Part shown: positions 24,601-36,820 of the stretch, piece by piece
How the letters are laid out: every line of letters starts with the position of its first letter
How positions within the stretch are numbered: position 1 is the first letter of the stretch
NCBI GenBank assembly: GCA_027924585.1
Contig: BSBM01001383.1
Coordinates: 1,760,001-1,824,000 of the forward strand
DNA: 64,000 nucleotides
DNA from: Larix kaempferi
Lineage: Eukaryota > Streptophyta > Pinopsida > Pinales > Pinaceae
Direction: 5' to 3'
Program-made: the position numbers and the translations under genes
Notes under the pieces: model-generated
Database searches by the model: none
Told to the model about the DNA's origin: nothing
Seen by the model: the letters and a program-made list of their open reading frames with translations, nothing else

Positions 24601-25080
24601 GTTGCTGGTCTCATGCAATATCATTATCATCCTCATCTTCATCCATGCTTCTATCACCTTGGTCCTTGTCATTTCTCAAAGCAAAGTGTAACCAAGGCAT
24701 ATCAAACATATTTTCCACATATATTTGTGCAACATTGCAAGAATCATAGGAATGAAACATAATCTTTTCCCACAATCCTTTGGTGGATGTCATTCAAATT
24801 GAAATGCAATGTGCTCATTAACAACTTTTAGAAATATGCAATACCTCATGCAAGCACAAACAAGTTCACATGCACTATGCATTATCTCTTGATATGCCTA
24901 CTATGCATACACATTGCATTTACCTAATTCTATTGCATTTTCAACATTCCTATCCACAATTTCATACATATATAACTCAAGAAATGTAAATATAACCATA
25001 AGAGAAGACTTGAGGAATTATCCCTCTCCAATTCTCCATCATAGAATGGTCCAATTCATGGCATCTCGAAAGTAGCCCCA
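21657..25080 (-). other. Non-coding interior of E between primer site and ORF
   Basis: About 3.4 kb with no supported gene. 21.8-22.9 kb is richer in C and T on the plus strand, with recurring 'gatct', 'gttgatcc' phrases; 23-25 kb is AT-rich with many 'cat' and 'atg' repeats. Plus-strand open frames at 22230-22617 and 23884-24213 show no domain and are antisense to E. A further insertion in this stretch cannot be excluded. Confidence 0.4.
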
Positions 25081-25108
25081 GTGCTGCAACCTGGCTCTGA
25101 TACCAATT
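25081..25108 (-). other. Primer-binding site of element E
   Basis: Minus-strand sequence right after the LTR end reads AATTGGTATCAGAGCCAGG; TGGTATCAGAGC is the initiator-Met tRNA complement. Confidence 0.75.
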
Positions 25109-25349
25109 TGTCATGTCCCCAGTCACCTTGATGTCCTTCAGAGGCGATGGGAGACAACACTTGGATCCACCTGCTAATTTTTTTCTTCTTTTTCCAAGCA
25201 GTCCAAACATTCCACTACTCTTCACCCACATTAATATTTAGTTCGCAACCCCCAAGTCCGCAAGCAACAATCCACAAGCCGCAAGTTGGAATTTGGAACT
25301 CGGAATAACAATTTCAGAACACGAAATAAACGCACCTTTGAGATCCGCA
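25109..25349 (-). repeat. 5' LTR of E, first piece
   Basis: Starts TGTCATGTCCCC on the plus strand, and contains the first units of a palindromic repeat ('gcaatcc...gcggaa' type) into which element A inserted. The last five bases CCGCA (25345-25349) are the left TSD of A. Confidence 0.72.
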
Positions 25350-25953
25350 TGTTGATGTATATGTAACTTTAGAATGTATTTCATCTATGTATTTCATATA
25401 TATTTATTGTACCCTTATAAGAGATGTGTTATTCCTCTATAAGGAAGTGTCGTCATGTGTATTGACAAGTGTCGCAAGTGTGTGTACTTGCCGATGGGTT
25501 ATTAGACCACCATGTGTGGGGTCGGCCCTGAAATATATATTATATGGTTGATGTACCTAGCTAGACAAGTCGGCCCCATAAGGTCACTGGGAAAACAAAC
25601 TAGTATAAATAGAGATCGGGAGATCTCTATTTTGATCACTCGAAAACTCATAGTTCTCTCACTCAGAAAGTGGCGCACTAGTGAGGAGGAGGATCATCTA
25701 CTACTAGGAGACTATCTCTGTGTATTTTGGTTGTACTTTGGTTGAGCCATTGCTCTCTCTATCTCTAAGGAAGTTGTGGGGTTTTTCACCTTAGGGTTTT
25801 CCCCACGGAAACTCTATGTCTCTTGTCTCTCATGCTTTTGATTCTTGTGATGATTGACATGCTTGTTATGATTGATATGCATTGATATACTGTACATGTT
25901 ATTCTCTCAATAAAGATCCTAGAGTATTGTGAATTAATGCTCAAAATTTAACA
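25350..25953 (+). repeat. 5' LTR of element A
   Basis: TGTTGATGTATATGTAAC... to ...AAATTTAACA. One U3 module (25496-25529), TATA box at 25614-25621, then 'aagttgtggggtttttcacc', a conserved R/U5-like block shared with the LTRs of C and I. Confidence 0.95.
25614..25621 (+). promoter_or_regulatory. TATA box in 5' LTR of A
   Basis: TATAAATA, 264 bp into the LTR; copied at 32284-32291 in the 3' LTR. Expected RNA polymerase II promoter for the genomic transcript. Confidence 0.7.
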
Positions 25954-25970
25954 TGGTATCAGAGCTAACC
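25954..25970 (+). other. Primer-binding site of element A
   Basis: TGGTATCAGAGCTAACC begins on the first base after the LTR; complementary to initiator-Met tRNA. Confidence 0.92.
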
Positions 25971-26526
25971 TAAGAAGAAGACATTGTGCAGTGACAGAAA
26001 CCAGGGTTTCTTGTTTATTGGGTTTCCCTCCATAGATTTTGGAAAAACAGTATAGTAGATTGACTCTACTCATCAAGGAGAATCTATCTGTCCACTCATA
26101 ATTCAATTCTGAGCATTTTCAGATTTGGCCCTAAAAATTAGGGTTTCCACAAAAATAGGAATTTCTGGATTCTGAAGACATAGATGGAAGCTCCTTGCAA
26201 AAATCAAAGTTTAGAGCTTTGGATCGATATTTTTGGTTGGTATATCTTTGAAAAACTCAAACCCTAATTCAGGGCTCTCCTTAGTGAATCCGGGAAGATA
26301 GAAAGGCAGTTTTGAAGGGTGTAGCTTTGCAGATCTCAATTTCTGAATAGACCAAGTTGATCAGCTCATCAAGGCGCATCTGTCTATCCTTTCAGAAAGT
26401 TGAAATTCACATTTTGAATTTTTAGGGTTTTTTCGACAAACCCTAATCTAGGACCAAATCCAGTTTTCAGCAATTCAAGTGGTAAGACCTAAATCTTTTC
26501 TATTTCCATTTGAAGTACTCTTTAAG
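25971..26526 (+). other. Leader of element A
   Basis: About 560 bp, non-coding, with blocks homologous to the longer (about 1.1-1.3 kb) leaders of C, F, G and I. It includes 'tgatcagctcatcaaggcgc' just before gag. No gene seen. Confidence 0.7.
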
Positions 26527-29500
26527 ATGTCTCACCACACCAAGATTGAGGATAAGCTTGAAGGGGATGATAACTTCCAAGCCTGGAAGTATAGGATTGG
26601 GTTAATCCTGGAAGAGAATGAGTTGGAATCATATGTAAAAGAAGACATCCCTATCCCAGAGGATGAAGAGGCTAAAATATTGCATAAGAAGAACTTGGTC
26701 AAGGCAAAGAGAATCATTGCTAATTCTATCAAGGACCATCTTATTCCACATGTGTCATCTCTAAAGACACTCAAGGCTATGTTTGACTCTTTGACCAAGC
26801 TGTTTGAAGGGAAGAACATAAATCGGAAGATGACCCTCCGGAATCAATTGAAAGGGGTCAAGATGTCAAATGGAGAAACCATTCAATCCTATTTCTCTAA
26901 GGACTCTCAGATCAAGGAACAACTTGAAGCTGTAGATGAAATGGTGGGGAATGGTGAAATTGTTATGACCACTTTGAATGGCCTACCTAGCTCATGGGAC
27001 TCTTTTATCCAAGGGATCTGTGCAAGAATGAAATTAATCTCCTTCAGTAGACTATGGAAGGAATGTTCTCAAGAAGAAGAAAGGCTTGTGGCAAGAGAAG
27101 AAAAGATGGGGAATGAAGATCAATCTCTCACAGCACACACCAAGAAGGGAAAATCTAAAAGAGAGCCATCCCACTTCAGGGGATCTTCACATCACCATTC
27201 TCATAAGGATAAGAAAAATCTTAGATGCTTCACTTGCAATGATAAGGGTCACTTTGCTTCAGAATGTCCCATGAACAAAAGGGATAACCACAACAACAAC
27301 AACTCCAACAAGAAGAAGAAGGGTAACAAAAGAAGGTACCATGCTCATGCTGCTGAAGATGATGAACCTCCAAAGAAGAAAGCTAGGGTAGAAAGTGATG
27401 ATGACTCATCAAGTGAAGAAGAGTATGTTCTAATCTCTACTCTCATAGGTACTATCTCCCATGGTTGTAATGATTGGTTAATTGACAGTGGGGCTTCTAA
27501 ACACATGATTGGGTTTAAAGAATCTTTTGTAAATCTGTCTGAACATGCATCACTCCATAAAGTGAAACTTGGGGATGATTATCAATATCCCATCAAAGGA
27601 AGTGGTGAAGCCTCCTACAACCTAGATTCTGGAAAATATTTGAAGATGAAGGAAGTCCTTTATGTACCTGGGCTCAAGAAGAACCTACTCTCCATCTCTT
27701 CATTGGATTCAAAAGGTATGAGGGTTTCATTTGTGGATGGCCAAGTCCTAATGTGGCCAAAGGGTAAGACCATAAATGATGCAGTAGTAATTGGAGAGCA
27801 AGAGGGAGGTTTGTATAAATTGAAAGGACAACCTGAACATGCCATGGTGCATGATTCCATGGAGCCAAGTGAACTTTGGCATAGAAGACTTGCACATATG
27901 CACTACAGAGCATTACCCATTGCAAGTAAGGCTGTAGAAGGTCTTCCTGAAATCAAGACCAAGCATGAAGGTGTTTGCAAAGGATGCGGAAAAGGTAAGA
28001 ACATTAAGAATGCTTTCCCAAGTAGTGAAAGCAAGAAAAAAGATATCTTAGAAATCATCCACTCAGATGTATGTGGTCCTATGTCATCCAGCTCTCTAAG
28101 TGGGTATGTTTACTATGTCACTTTCATTGATGACTTCTCCAGGAATACTTGGGTCTACTTCTTGAAAAACAAAGATGAGGTGTTTGATAAGTTCAAGGAA
28201 TTCAAAACCTTGATGGAGAATCAAATTGATAAGAAGATCAAAACATTTAGATCCGACAATGGTGGAGAATTCACCTCAGGTGACTTCAAGAAGCTTTGCA
28301 GTGATTCAGGGATTAAGAGGGAGTTAACTGCTCCTTACAATCCACAACAGAATGGATTTGCAGAAAGGAAGAACAGAACAATCATGGAATCAGCAAGGGA
28401 AATACTACATGACCAGGATCTACCTATGCATCTATGGGCAGAAGCAGCTAGAACAGCTATATATGTGCAGAACAGAACACCCCACAAGATATTAGACAAC
28501 AAGACACTAGAAGAGGTTTTTTCTGGTAAGAAACCTGAATTTAGCCATCTTAGAATATTTGGTTGTCCAGTATACACTCATGTCCCAAAGGAAAAGAGGA
28601 CCAAACTATATCCTTCAAGAAAGAAGGGTATCTTTGTGGGTTATAGTGAAAGCTCGAAGGCTTACAGAATATACTTTCCAGGGTTCAAGAAGATTGATGT
28701 CAGCAGGGATGTAACATTTGATGAAAACTCAGCATTCATCAAATCAAGGAAGGCACCTATCGAAGTTTATGAAGAACCTAAGGAAACTAGATTTCAAGAC
28801 ACTACCATGACTGAAGCAATTCTAGAAGTTGTTCATGAGTTTGAAGATCTGCAAGAACCTGTAGATCCACCCCGTGAGGATAACTCTCACAAGTGGAGAC
28901 CTGCATGGGCTAGAGAGCTCATTCAAGATGCAAAAAGATTTGGCATTCCAGAAGAAGAACACAGAGCAAAGAAGAGAACCAGATCACATACCAGCTATGT
29001 TGCTTTACTCTGTGACATCATGAATAAAGAACCTTCCAGTTATGAAGAAGTAGCAAAAAAGAATGAATGGAAGGATGCCATGGTCGAGGAATACCAATCA
29101 ATAATGAAAAATGATGTTTGGGATGTTGTCCCAAGACCTAAAGAGAAGTCTGTTGTTACTTCCAAATGGATCTACAAAATCAAGCATGCTGCAGATGGCA
29201 GCGTAGAGAAGTACAAGGAAAGATTCGTAGCCCATGGCTTCTCTCAGAAAGAGCAAATAGATTATGAAGAAACTTTTGCACCTGTAGCCAGATATACTTC
29301 CATCAGAATAGTACTTGCCCTGGCTGCAGCAATGAAATGGAAAATACACCAGATGGATGTCAAGACTGCTTTCTTGAATGGTGTAGATGAAGAGGAAGTA
29401 TATGTAGAGTAGCCACTTGGTTTCAAAACACATGATAGGGAGTCATATGTGTGCAGGTTGAAGAAAGCCTTGTATGGCTTGAAGCAAGCTCCCAGAACTT

Positions 29501-30573
29501 GGTATGGTAGGATGGACAGTTTCCTATCTAGTTTGGGCTTTACCAAGAGTACAACAGAATCCAACCTTTACTACAAGGTTGAGGAAGGAAATCCTGTGGT
29601 TCTACTCCTATATGTGGATGACCTATTTGTAATAGGAGATGACAGATTAATTGCAGATACAAATCAAAAGCTTGCTTCCGAATTCGATATGAAGGACTTG
29701 GGGATGATGCACTATTTCCTAGGTATGGAGGTGTGGCAAAGTACAGATGGGATCTTCCTTGGACAAGGGAAGTACACTGTAGATATCCTGAAGAGGTTCG
29801 GGATGATGGATTGCAAGGCCATGGCCACACCTATGGCATCGAATCTGAAGATTCTATGTGATGCTTCATCTGAGCTAGTTGATGTCTCTATGTATCATCA
29901 GATGATTGGATCCTTGATGTACCTGATGAATACGAGACCAGATATTTTCTTTGCGGTGAACACATTGAGCCAGTTCCTGACGGATCCGAGGAGTGTTCAC
30001 CTGGTTGCTGTAAAGCATATTCTGAGGTACCTGAAGGGTACAGTTGAATATGGGCTCAAGTATGATGCGAATCAAAATTTTAACCTGCAGGGTTATGTTG
30101 ATTCAGATTGGGCAGGCAGTGCTGCAGATAGGAAGAGCACATCTGGGTGTTGCTTCAGTATGGGATCAGGTGTGATCTCTTGGTTTAGAAGGAAGCAGTC
30201 CTGCATGGCACTGAGTACAGTTGAGGCAGAGTATGTTGCAGCCTGTTCAGCTAGTTGTGAGGCAGTATGGCTCCGAAAGCTACTGTCTGAGCTATTTGAT
30301 CTCCCGCTGGAGGCTATTGGTATCTTTTGTGACAACCAGAGTTGTGTGAAGCTGTCTGAGAACCCGATGTTCCACAATAGGTCGAAACACATAGAGATCA
30401 AATATCACTATATCATGGATATGGTGCAGAGAAGAGCAGTGAAGCTCCTGTATGTTGCGACAAATGAGTAGATTGCGGATTTACTGGCGAAGCCACTAGC
30501 CAAGGTGAAGTTCGAGTACTTCAGGGAGAGGCTTGGTGTTCTTCAAATTGACGACACTTCGAGGAAGAAGTGA
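26527..30573 (+). pseudogene. Gag-pol polyprotein of element A, interrupted by two TAG codons
   Basis: The start chosen is ATG 26527 (MSHHTKIEDKLEGDDNFQ), the usual copia gag opening; an in-frame ATG 48 bp upstream adds leader sequence. Positions from this start: gag with zinc knuckle CFTCNDKGHFASEC (about residue 234); protease LIDSGASKHM (DSG about 320-322); integrase zinc region LWHRRLAHMHYR with CKGCGKG, catalytic core with HSDVCGP, FRSDNGGEF and NGFAERKNR; RT with KSVVTSKWIYKIKH, QMDVKTAFLNG and intact LLLYVDDLF; RNase H with DSDWAGSAADRKSTSG, VEAEYVAACS and CDNQSC. The frame is about 1348 codons, normal for copia. Stops: TAG 29410-29412 (in YVEQPLGF, early RT) and TAG 30469-30471 (near the C-terminus); both replace CAG. 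No frameshift was seen. The final TGA is at 30571-30573. The capsid, protease and integrase part remains translatable. Confidence 0.95.
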
Positions 30574-32020
30574 TGGACACATTTGCTGAAGCCATTCCAA
30601 GCATGTTGGAAGGAGGATCCTTCACATGGCTATGGATGTAAGCGTTGGATGATGAGCATCAGGACGATGTTTCAGTTACTGCTCAGTATATGCATCAGGA
30701 TGGTACTGGATATGATCAGTTGGATCATTTATATGTATATGTATGTACGCATCATGTTGGATGCTGGATATGATCAGTTGGATCATTTATGTATGTACGC
30801 ATCATGTTAGATGCTGGATATGATCGGTTGGATCATTTATATGTATTTTGTATATGCATCATGTTGGATGCTTGGACCATGTATCTGTATATGTATCAGG
30901 TGGATACTGTGTATGATCAGGTAGATCATGTATGTTGATATATATCAGTTAGATGCATTGTGTGGATCATGTATCTATGTATGTATAAGGTGGATACATT
31001 GTATGATCAGGTGGATCATGTATGATGATATGTATCAAGTAGATACTTGGTATGCATCAGGTGGATGCATTATATGATCAGGATGATCATGATGACGAGC
31101 TTCAGGATGTTGCTCTAGATGATATGTACCAGGATGGTACAGTGATGATGATCAGTATGATCATGTGTACATCAGGATGATGTATGTTGAGTATCAAGCT
31201 GATACTCTGTGGCCGTGGACAGGTTGTGCAAAGGAAATCCTATATTTGTTCTAGGTCACATCGTTATGAAAAAGCACTGGCACTATGTATCACATGTAAG
31301 ACCTAGGAGATCCTATAGGTTGGAGTTGTGTACCCGTAATAGCCTGGGATGTTGTTTCGAGGGTTTGTGATAGTGGACCACATGTAAGACCTGGGAGATC
31401 CGATAGGTTGGGCTGTGTGCCCGTAATAAGTCCTGGGATGCTCTTTCAAGGGTTTGTGGTGGGCTTCTACATGTAAGACCTAGGAGATCCGATAGGTTGG
31501 GCTGTGTGCCCGTAATGAGTCCTGGGATGCTCTTTCGAGGGTTTGTAGCAGAGGTCACATGTAATCAGTCCTGGAGATCTTGCCAGTCATGCTTAGGCAC
31601 ATAAATGTTCCTGGGATGCTCTTTAGAGTTCTTGTCGGTCGTGCTATGCACATAAACGTTCCTGGGACACTCTTTTAAGGTTTTGTGACAGTCACATGTA
31701 ATAAGTCCTGGAGATATAGACAGGATGAAAAAGGCCTCAGATGCTCTAGGGTTCTTGCTAGTCAAGAGACTCTTTTAAGGTTTTGTGACGCACGTAATAA
31801 GTCCTGAGGACTCCACAGTATGGCCAGTGATGATGAAGACCTACAGGTGGTGGGCCTACATCCAGTATGAAAAAGGACTGGCTTTGTAGAACTTCCTATG
31901 ATGAGTAGATTGGTTGAGATAGCAGCAGCAGTGACGATGATGATGTCGATGCATCGATGACGATGATCCCGAGAAGAAGACTTGTCTAGCAGATCTGTGT
32001 CAAGAAATACCTTCCTAGTT
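30574..32020 (+). repeat. 3' tail of element A, tandem repeats
   Basis: 30.65-31.2 kb: degenerate units built on 'tatgatcagttggatca' and 'tgtatcaggtggata'. 31.26-31.56 kb: an 88-89 bp unit starting 'catgtaagacct' at 31293, 31381 and 31470, followed by diverged units to 31.8 kb. Related arrays lie in I (58.6-59.45 kb) and, reversed, in C (1-1010). No gene supported. Confidence 0.8.
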
Positions 32021-32029
32021 AAGAGGGAG
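32021..32029 (+). other. Polypurine tract of element A
   Basis: AAGAGGGAG immediately before the 3' LTR; the same nine bases precede the 3' LTR of I (59711-59719). Primer for plus-strand DNA synthesis. Confidence 0.88.
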
Positions 32030-32633
32030 TGTTGATGTATATGAAAATTCAGAATGTATTTCATGTATGTATTTCATACATATTTATTATACCCTTATAA
32101 GAGATGTGTTATTCCTCTATAAGGAAGTGTCTTCATGTGTATTGACAAGTGTCGCAAGTGTGTGTACTTGCCGACGGGTTATTAGACCACCATGTGTGGG
32201 GTCGGCCCTAAAATATATATTATATGGTTGATGTACCTAGCTAGATAAGTCGTCCCCATAAGGTCACTGGGCAAAAAGACTAGTATAAATAGAGATCAGG
32301 AGATCTCTATTTTGATCACTCGGAAACTCATAGTTCTCTCACTCAAAAAGTGGCGCACTAGTGAGGAGAAGGATCATTTGCTACTAGGAGACTATCTATA
32401 TGTATTTTGGTTGTACTTTGGTTGAGCCATTGCTCTCTCTATCTCTGAGGAAGTTGTGGGGTTTTTCACCTTAGGGTTTTCCCCACGTAAACTCTGTGTC
32501 TCTTGTCTCTCATGCTTTTGATTCTTGTGATGATTGACATGCTTGTTATGATTGATATGCATTGATATACTGTACATGTTATTCTCTCAGTAAAGATCCT
32601 AGAGTATTGTGAATTAATGCTCCAAATTTAACA
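32030..32633 (+). repeat. 3' LTR of element A
   Basis: 604 bp, same ends as the 5' LTR, TATA box at 32284-32291, followed by TSD CCGCA. Confidence 0.95.
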
Positions 32634-33814
32634 CCGCAACCCACAATCCGCAGTGCGGAGATCAGAATTCAGAATGCCCAATTACACAGTGTCGAAACCC
32701 ACGTTCCCGACTTCCACAATTTCGCAATCCGTAGTGCAGAAATCAAAAATAAGAAAGTCAAATTCACCACCTCGCCTAATTTCTCACCAGGATTCCGCAA
32801 TCTACAACCCATGTTGTGGAAGTCAGAAATCAGAAACCTCAATTTTTCTAATTCGATGAATTACCTTTCCGAGTTATGCAATCTGCAATGCAGAACTCGG
32901 AAGTCGGAACTCCAACTTTTCCAACCCGAGAAAAACCACCTTCCAAATTCTTCAATCTACAGTCTGCTTTGAGGATGTGGAAAGTTAGAAACCCAACACA
33001 CCAACCCCATGGAAAACTTCCTTCCATTGTCTGCAATCCGCATGCGGGACTCGGAAAGTCAGAAGCCTCACTGCCCAACTTCTCCAGCCCATAATTTCTT
33101 CATCCTAAGTCCAATTTGGGAAAACTCGGTACCGTTGGAAAGATATTGGGGGGAACTATGCATTTGCATGGTCTTCACCCACACCTAAGAACATTGATAT
33201 TATCCTTATTCCAATCCAAAATATGGCCTGAAACCCCATCTATGCCTCCTTACCACTCTGCCATATTCTCCCTCCATCAACTAGTCCACAGAGGTCATGA
33301 ACATCACGAGGGTGCCTATTATTTTTCCACAGTCATGGATGAAGTAATATGCCCCTCATGGTCCTTGCACTTAGTCCTATTCATCAAAGAGCCATTCAAA
33401 TACTTAGCCTTATTCATCAAAGGATAATTCATGGTAATTGGAAATACGTGTGGGCATATGCATGCTCAATTAAACACAGTGAAAGGAGACCTTATTCACA
33501 CACACATCTGCCATACATTCAGCATATCAATATCAGTCATTACTAGTTAAACCATTACACGGTAGAACACATAGAATGGACCTAACTAATGGAAGTTCAA
33601 ATGTGCAGAAGCATACTCAATGAACACAAAGGAAGCATCATCCACACACAATGTATCATTGCTTCATCAAATTCATAACTTGCACCATAGAATTAAACAT
33701 AATGCATAGGAATTCAGCCTTATAACTCATTTGGATTGATCTATGCATTCTAACATCACCAACACACATGTACAGATGTAAAATGACATGATTCAAGGCA
33801 CAAGGAACACTTAT
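32634..33814 (-). repeat. 5' LTR of E, second piece, with palindromic repeats
   Basis: Continues E's LTR after A's TSD. To about 33090 it holds a degenerate repeat of roughly 85-95 bp with a palindromic core such as 'aatccgcagtgcgga' (32647), 'caatccgtagtgcaga', 'caatctgcaatgcaga' (32879) and 'caatccgcatgcggga' (33032). Beyond 33.1 kb it is unique sequence with no gene. CTTAT at 33810-33814 is G's left TSD. Confidence 0.68.
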
Positions 33815-34419
33815 TGTTGAGATATTGTAACTTCAAAGAATATTATATTTGTACTTTATTATTCCGGAGATGATTCATTCCTCCGTGAAGATCTTATTGT
33901 ATATCCGGAGATGTTTATTCCTCCGTCAGAATGTGGTAACTTGGGTTATTAGACTTCCCTAGTGGGGGTCGGCCCTGTAAGTGTTATGTGGGTCAAAGGG
34001 TTATTAGACCACCCTAGAGGGGTCGGCCCAATCAGTTGTAGTGGAGTATTTAACCCATTGGTTAAATACGAGCCTACATGATTTGTGTAAAAGACAAGTC
34101 AGAGTAGTGTATAAATAGAGGAGGTGTATTCCTCATCTGACACACACTCACTCACTTGAGAGTAGCGCACTTGTGGAGGAGAGGTATGCTATGGTGGAGG
34201 AGGAGATCATGTCTTTGGTTTGCATCTTTGTATATTGTTGGTCATCTATATTGAGGAAGCTTTGTTGGGTTTTCTACCCCATGAGGGTTTCCCAGGATAA
34301 ATCTGTGTCTCTTGTGTTTATGCTGTGCTTGTTGTTTCTTCAGTGATCCTGTATATGCTATTATTGTGAAATGGAATGTAATGCTGCTATTTTCTGTCTT
34401 AGCATATTAAATTTTAACA
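33815..34419 (+). repeat. 5' LTR of element G
   Basis: TGTTGAGATATTGTAACTTC... to ...TTTTAACA; two U3 modules (GGGTTATTAGACTTCC and GGGTTATTAGACCACC, 33950-34030); TATA box 34110-34117. Confidence 0.95.
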
Positions 34420-34436
34420 TGGTATCAGAGCTAACC
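34420..34436 (+). other. Primer-binding site of element G
   Basis: TGGTATCAGAGCTAACC directly after the LTR; initiator-Met tRNA complement. Confidence 0.92.
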
Positions 34437-35530
34437 TGAAGGAAGGAAATGTATGGCACTTACGACACTTGCTTCACTTGCGACAATTTGAAGATAACAT
34501 CCCCAGGTACCTTGTGTCCAAATGGCACCCTCAGATTCATTGTACTTTGTGAGTTATGATCAGTGCAAGTTAGGGTTTCTGCCTCTTCCAGATCTCAGTC
34601 AAAATCAGGTGACCTTGGAAAAAAGGTCATAACTTGGGCTAGGAAGCTCCAAATGAAATTTCGTAAAAAGTGACAGGTAGTACACAGAATGTACTATCTG
34701 AGGAAATGTTTTCTGAGGCCGAAGTTGAACCAATGACACGTGGCACACCATACAAGTTTGCTCTCCTGTTTTATCCCATAAACAGGTCACGTTGCGACAC
34801 TTGGCATAACTCTCTCTCAGAAAATACAATTGAGGTCAGAACTATCGGGATGGAAAGATGACAGGTCAGTCTACCACAAAACAAAATTTTAGGCCCTATG
34901 GAGCAAAAAGTTTGGATTTACAGCAGAAACAATCAGGTACATATTTCTGTCAAAACAGAATTATTTTTGGAGCACCTTCATTCATGGCTTCCGAAATTTA
35001 GGGTTTCAGAGAAAGTTAGAATTTTTGGAATCGAAATCCACGGCTGAATGCTACTCAAGAAAATCGAAATTTAGAGTCCAAGATTGAATTTTTTGGTTGG
35101 GTAGAAGACCGGGCTTGATCAAACCCCAATTCGGGATTTTGATCGGAAAGATGGAAAATTAGGGCATCAACAAAAGTTGGAATTTTTTAAGTCTGTAACC
35201 ATGGCTGGAAGCTCCTCAAGAAAAATAAGAGTTTAGAGCCTTGGATCGAACCTTTTGATTGGGAAGAAGGGTGGGCTTCATCAAACCCTAGTTCGGGATC
35301 CTGTCCAAAAGATCCAGAAGTTTTGAAGGCAATTTTGAGGGGTCAAATTTTGGAGATTTCAAAATTGAAGTATGCTAGTTTGATCAGCTCAGCAAGACAC
35401 ATCCTTCCATCCATTCAGAAGTGTGAAAGTCAAAGATTGAATTTTTAGGGTTTCTCTAGAAAACCCTAATCAAGCTCCAGATCAAGTTTCAGGGGGAGTT
35501 GAGGCTAAGGCCTTACATAAGAAGACTACA
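34437..35530 (+). other. Leader of G ending in gag trace
   Basis: Non-coding leader homologous to those of F, C and I. The last 36 bases (35495-35530, EAKALHKK) match gag of A; compared with I the preceding gag codons are deleted here. Confidence 0.65.
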
Positions 35531-36820
35531 AGAAGTCTCGACAAGTATGACTTAAGGAGGTTTAGGTATGTCTTGAAATCTGATTCTTGATTAAGTTCAT
35601 AATGTGTTTGTCTTCATATTATTTATTAGTACAATCTTGATTAATGTTAGAATTGTCTTATCAGCCTAGTAACAGTATGAATGCATGTGAATGATCGAAT
35701 ACATTCATTGATTAGGGCTATATGATTGTACTAATGCATTATGGTGTTGTGTGAGGTTGATGTTGTCTGCTAACAAGATACAGGTACATCACAAAAGACA
35801 AATCAAGTTCCATGACCATGACAACATGAAGACAAAGACTCATCCATAATATTTGTTCTACTTACGAGGTATGTATGACTTTGTTATATTATGCTTAACC
35901 TATGAGACATGCAGGTTCTAGCTCAGGATCTCTAAATCATTGAAGAGATTGTTTAGGTATGTTGTACATAACTAAGCAGGTTTACTAATCCAGGTATGTT
36001 TTCCTATGTCAAGTTAGAATCTTACCTTGTGTTAGGATCCCTTATATAAGTATACTTGGTATGATTGGTTATGCTTATTCATAAAGTTAATCAAGGGTTT
36101 ATGCACATTATGTCTCTTATCTTGATTAATGATTTAACTAACCAGAAGAGTCTCATGATCAAACAAGAATATGCATGAGTAAAAGAAGACTTCCCTGAAA
36201 CCCTGAATAGTAATGATCATGACTATTTAGAATTATAATTTTTTTGATAATATTGAGAATATACTAATGAATGTATGTTTGTGTATGAGATCATGAGGAT
36301 GACACTAGTGCACACTTGAGCATGCACAGTGGTACAGAATGAATAGAAGTTCAAAAGACATATAGAAGATCAAGCGGGAGGCAACCACACAAACATAAAA
36401 GATAAGTATTTGAGTTGTTATTTCAAATAGTAAATGATATTGCTTGTATGCATATTTGTATTCCTAGAATATATCATGCTAAGTGTAAACATTCATAGAG
36501 CATTGAACAATATACTACTAATATGCATATGATTGGTAAATTGGACAAACATTCCATTGTCGCTTGTCTAGAATGAAACCTCTTTGCTGACATGCTGAGG
36601 GTTGTGCACACTCTCGATAGTATGTTCTGGTAGAGATGGAAGGCATCTAGATAGCCACTGTATGCATACAGGATATGGAAAAGTGTTGTGCCAAAGTATT
36701 GGTCAAAGATAGTTGCATAACTATGTAAATGATATTTGTATGCATAATAGGTTATCATGTCAACATGATTTCATGATTATGAAGTAATACTAATCATGTA
36801 CCTAATTTTGATATGTAGGA
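35531..36820 (+). other. Conserved non-retroviral insert of element G
   Basis: Homologous to inserts of C, F and I. GTATGT at 35869-35874 after 'ctacttacgag'; 'gcag' at 35911-35914, a 42-nt segment (35915-35956) and again GTATGT (35957-35962). A third such junction ('aatccag' then GTATGT) follows near 35990. Downstream are blocks such as 'tgttctggtagagatggaag' (36623) shared by all four copies. No retroviral motif; no long open frame. Confidence 0.7.

Larger units (their letters stand above)
25350..32633 (+). mobile_element. Element A: near-complete Ty1/copia element with TSD
   Basis: 7284 bp: two 604-bp LTRs, initiator-Met primer site, leader, one gag-pol frame broken only by two TAG codons, a repeat-rich 3' tail and a polypurine tract. 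CCGCA precedes (25345-25349) and follows (32634-32638) it. A hand alignment of the LTRs finds about 27 differences over 604 bp (about 95.5% identity), all substitutions, so it is older than G (about 97.4%). It is the only copia copy here with gag, protease and integrase, so its lineage could have supplied enzymes to C and I. As it stands it would not make a full polyprotein unless the TAG codons are read through. Confidence 0.96.

Noticed and set aside
26479-26526. Upstream ATG as gag start of A
   Set aside because: In frame, but ATG 26527 begins the residues typical for copia gag; the earlier codons read as leader.
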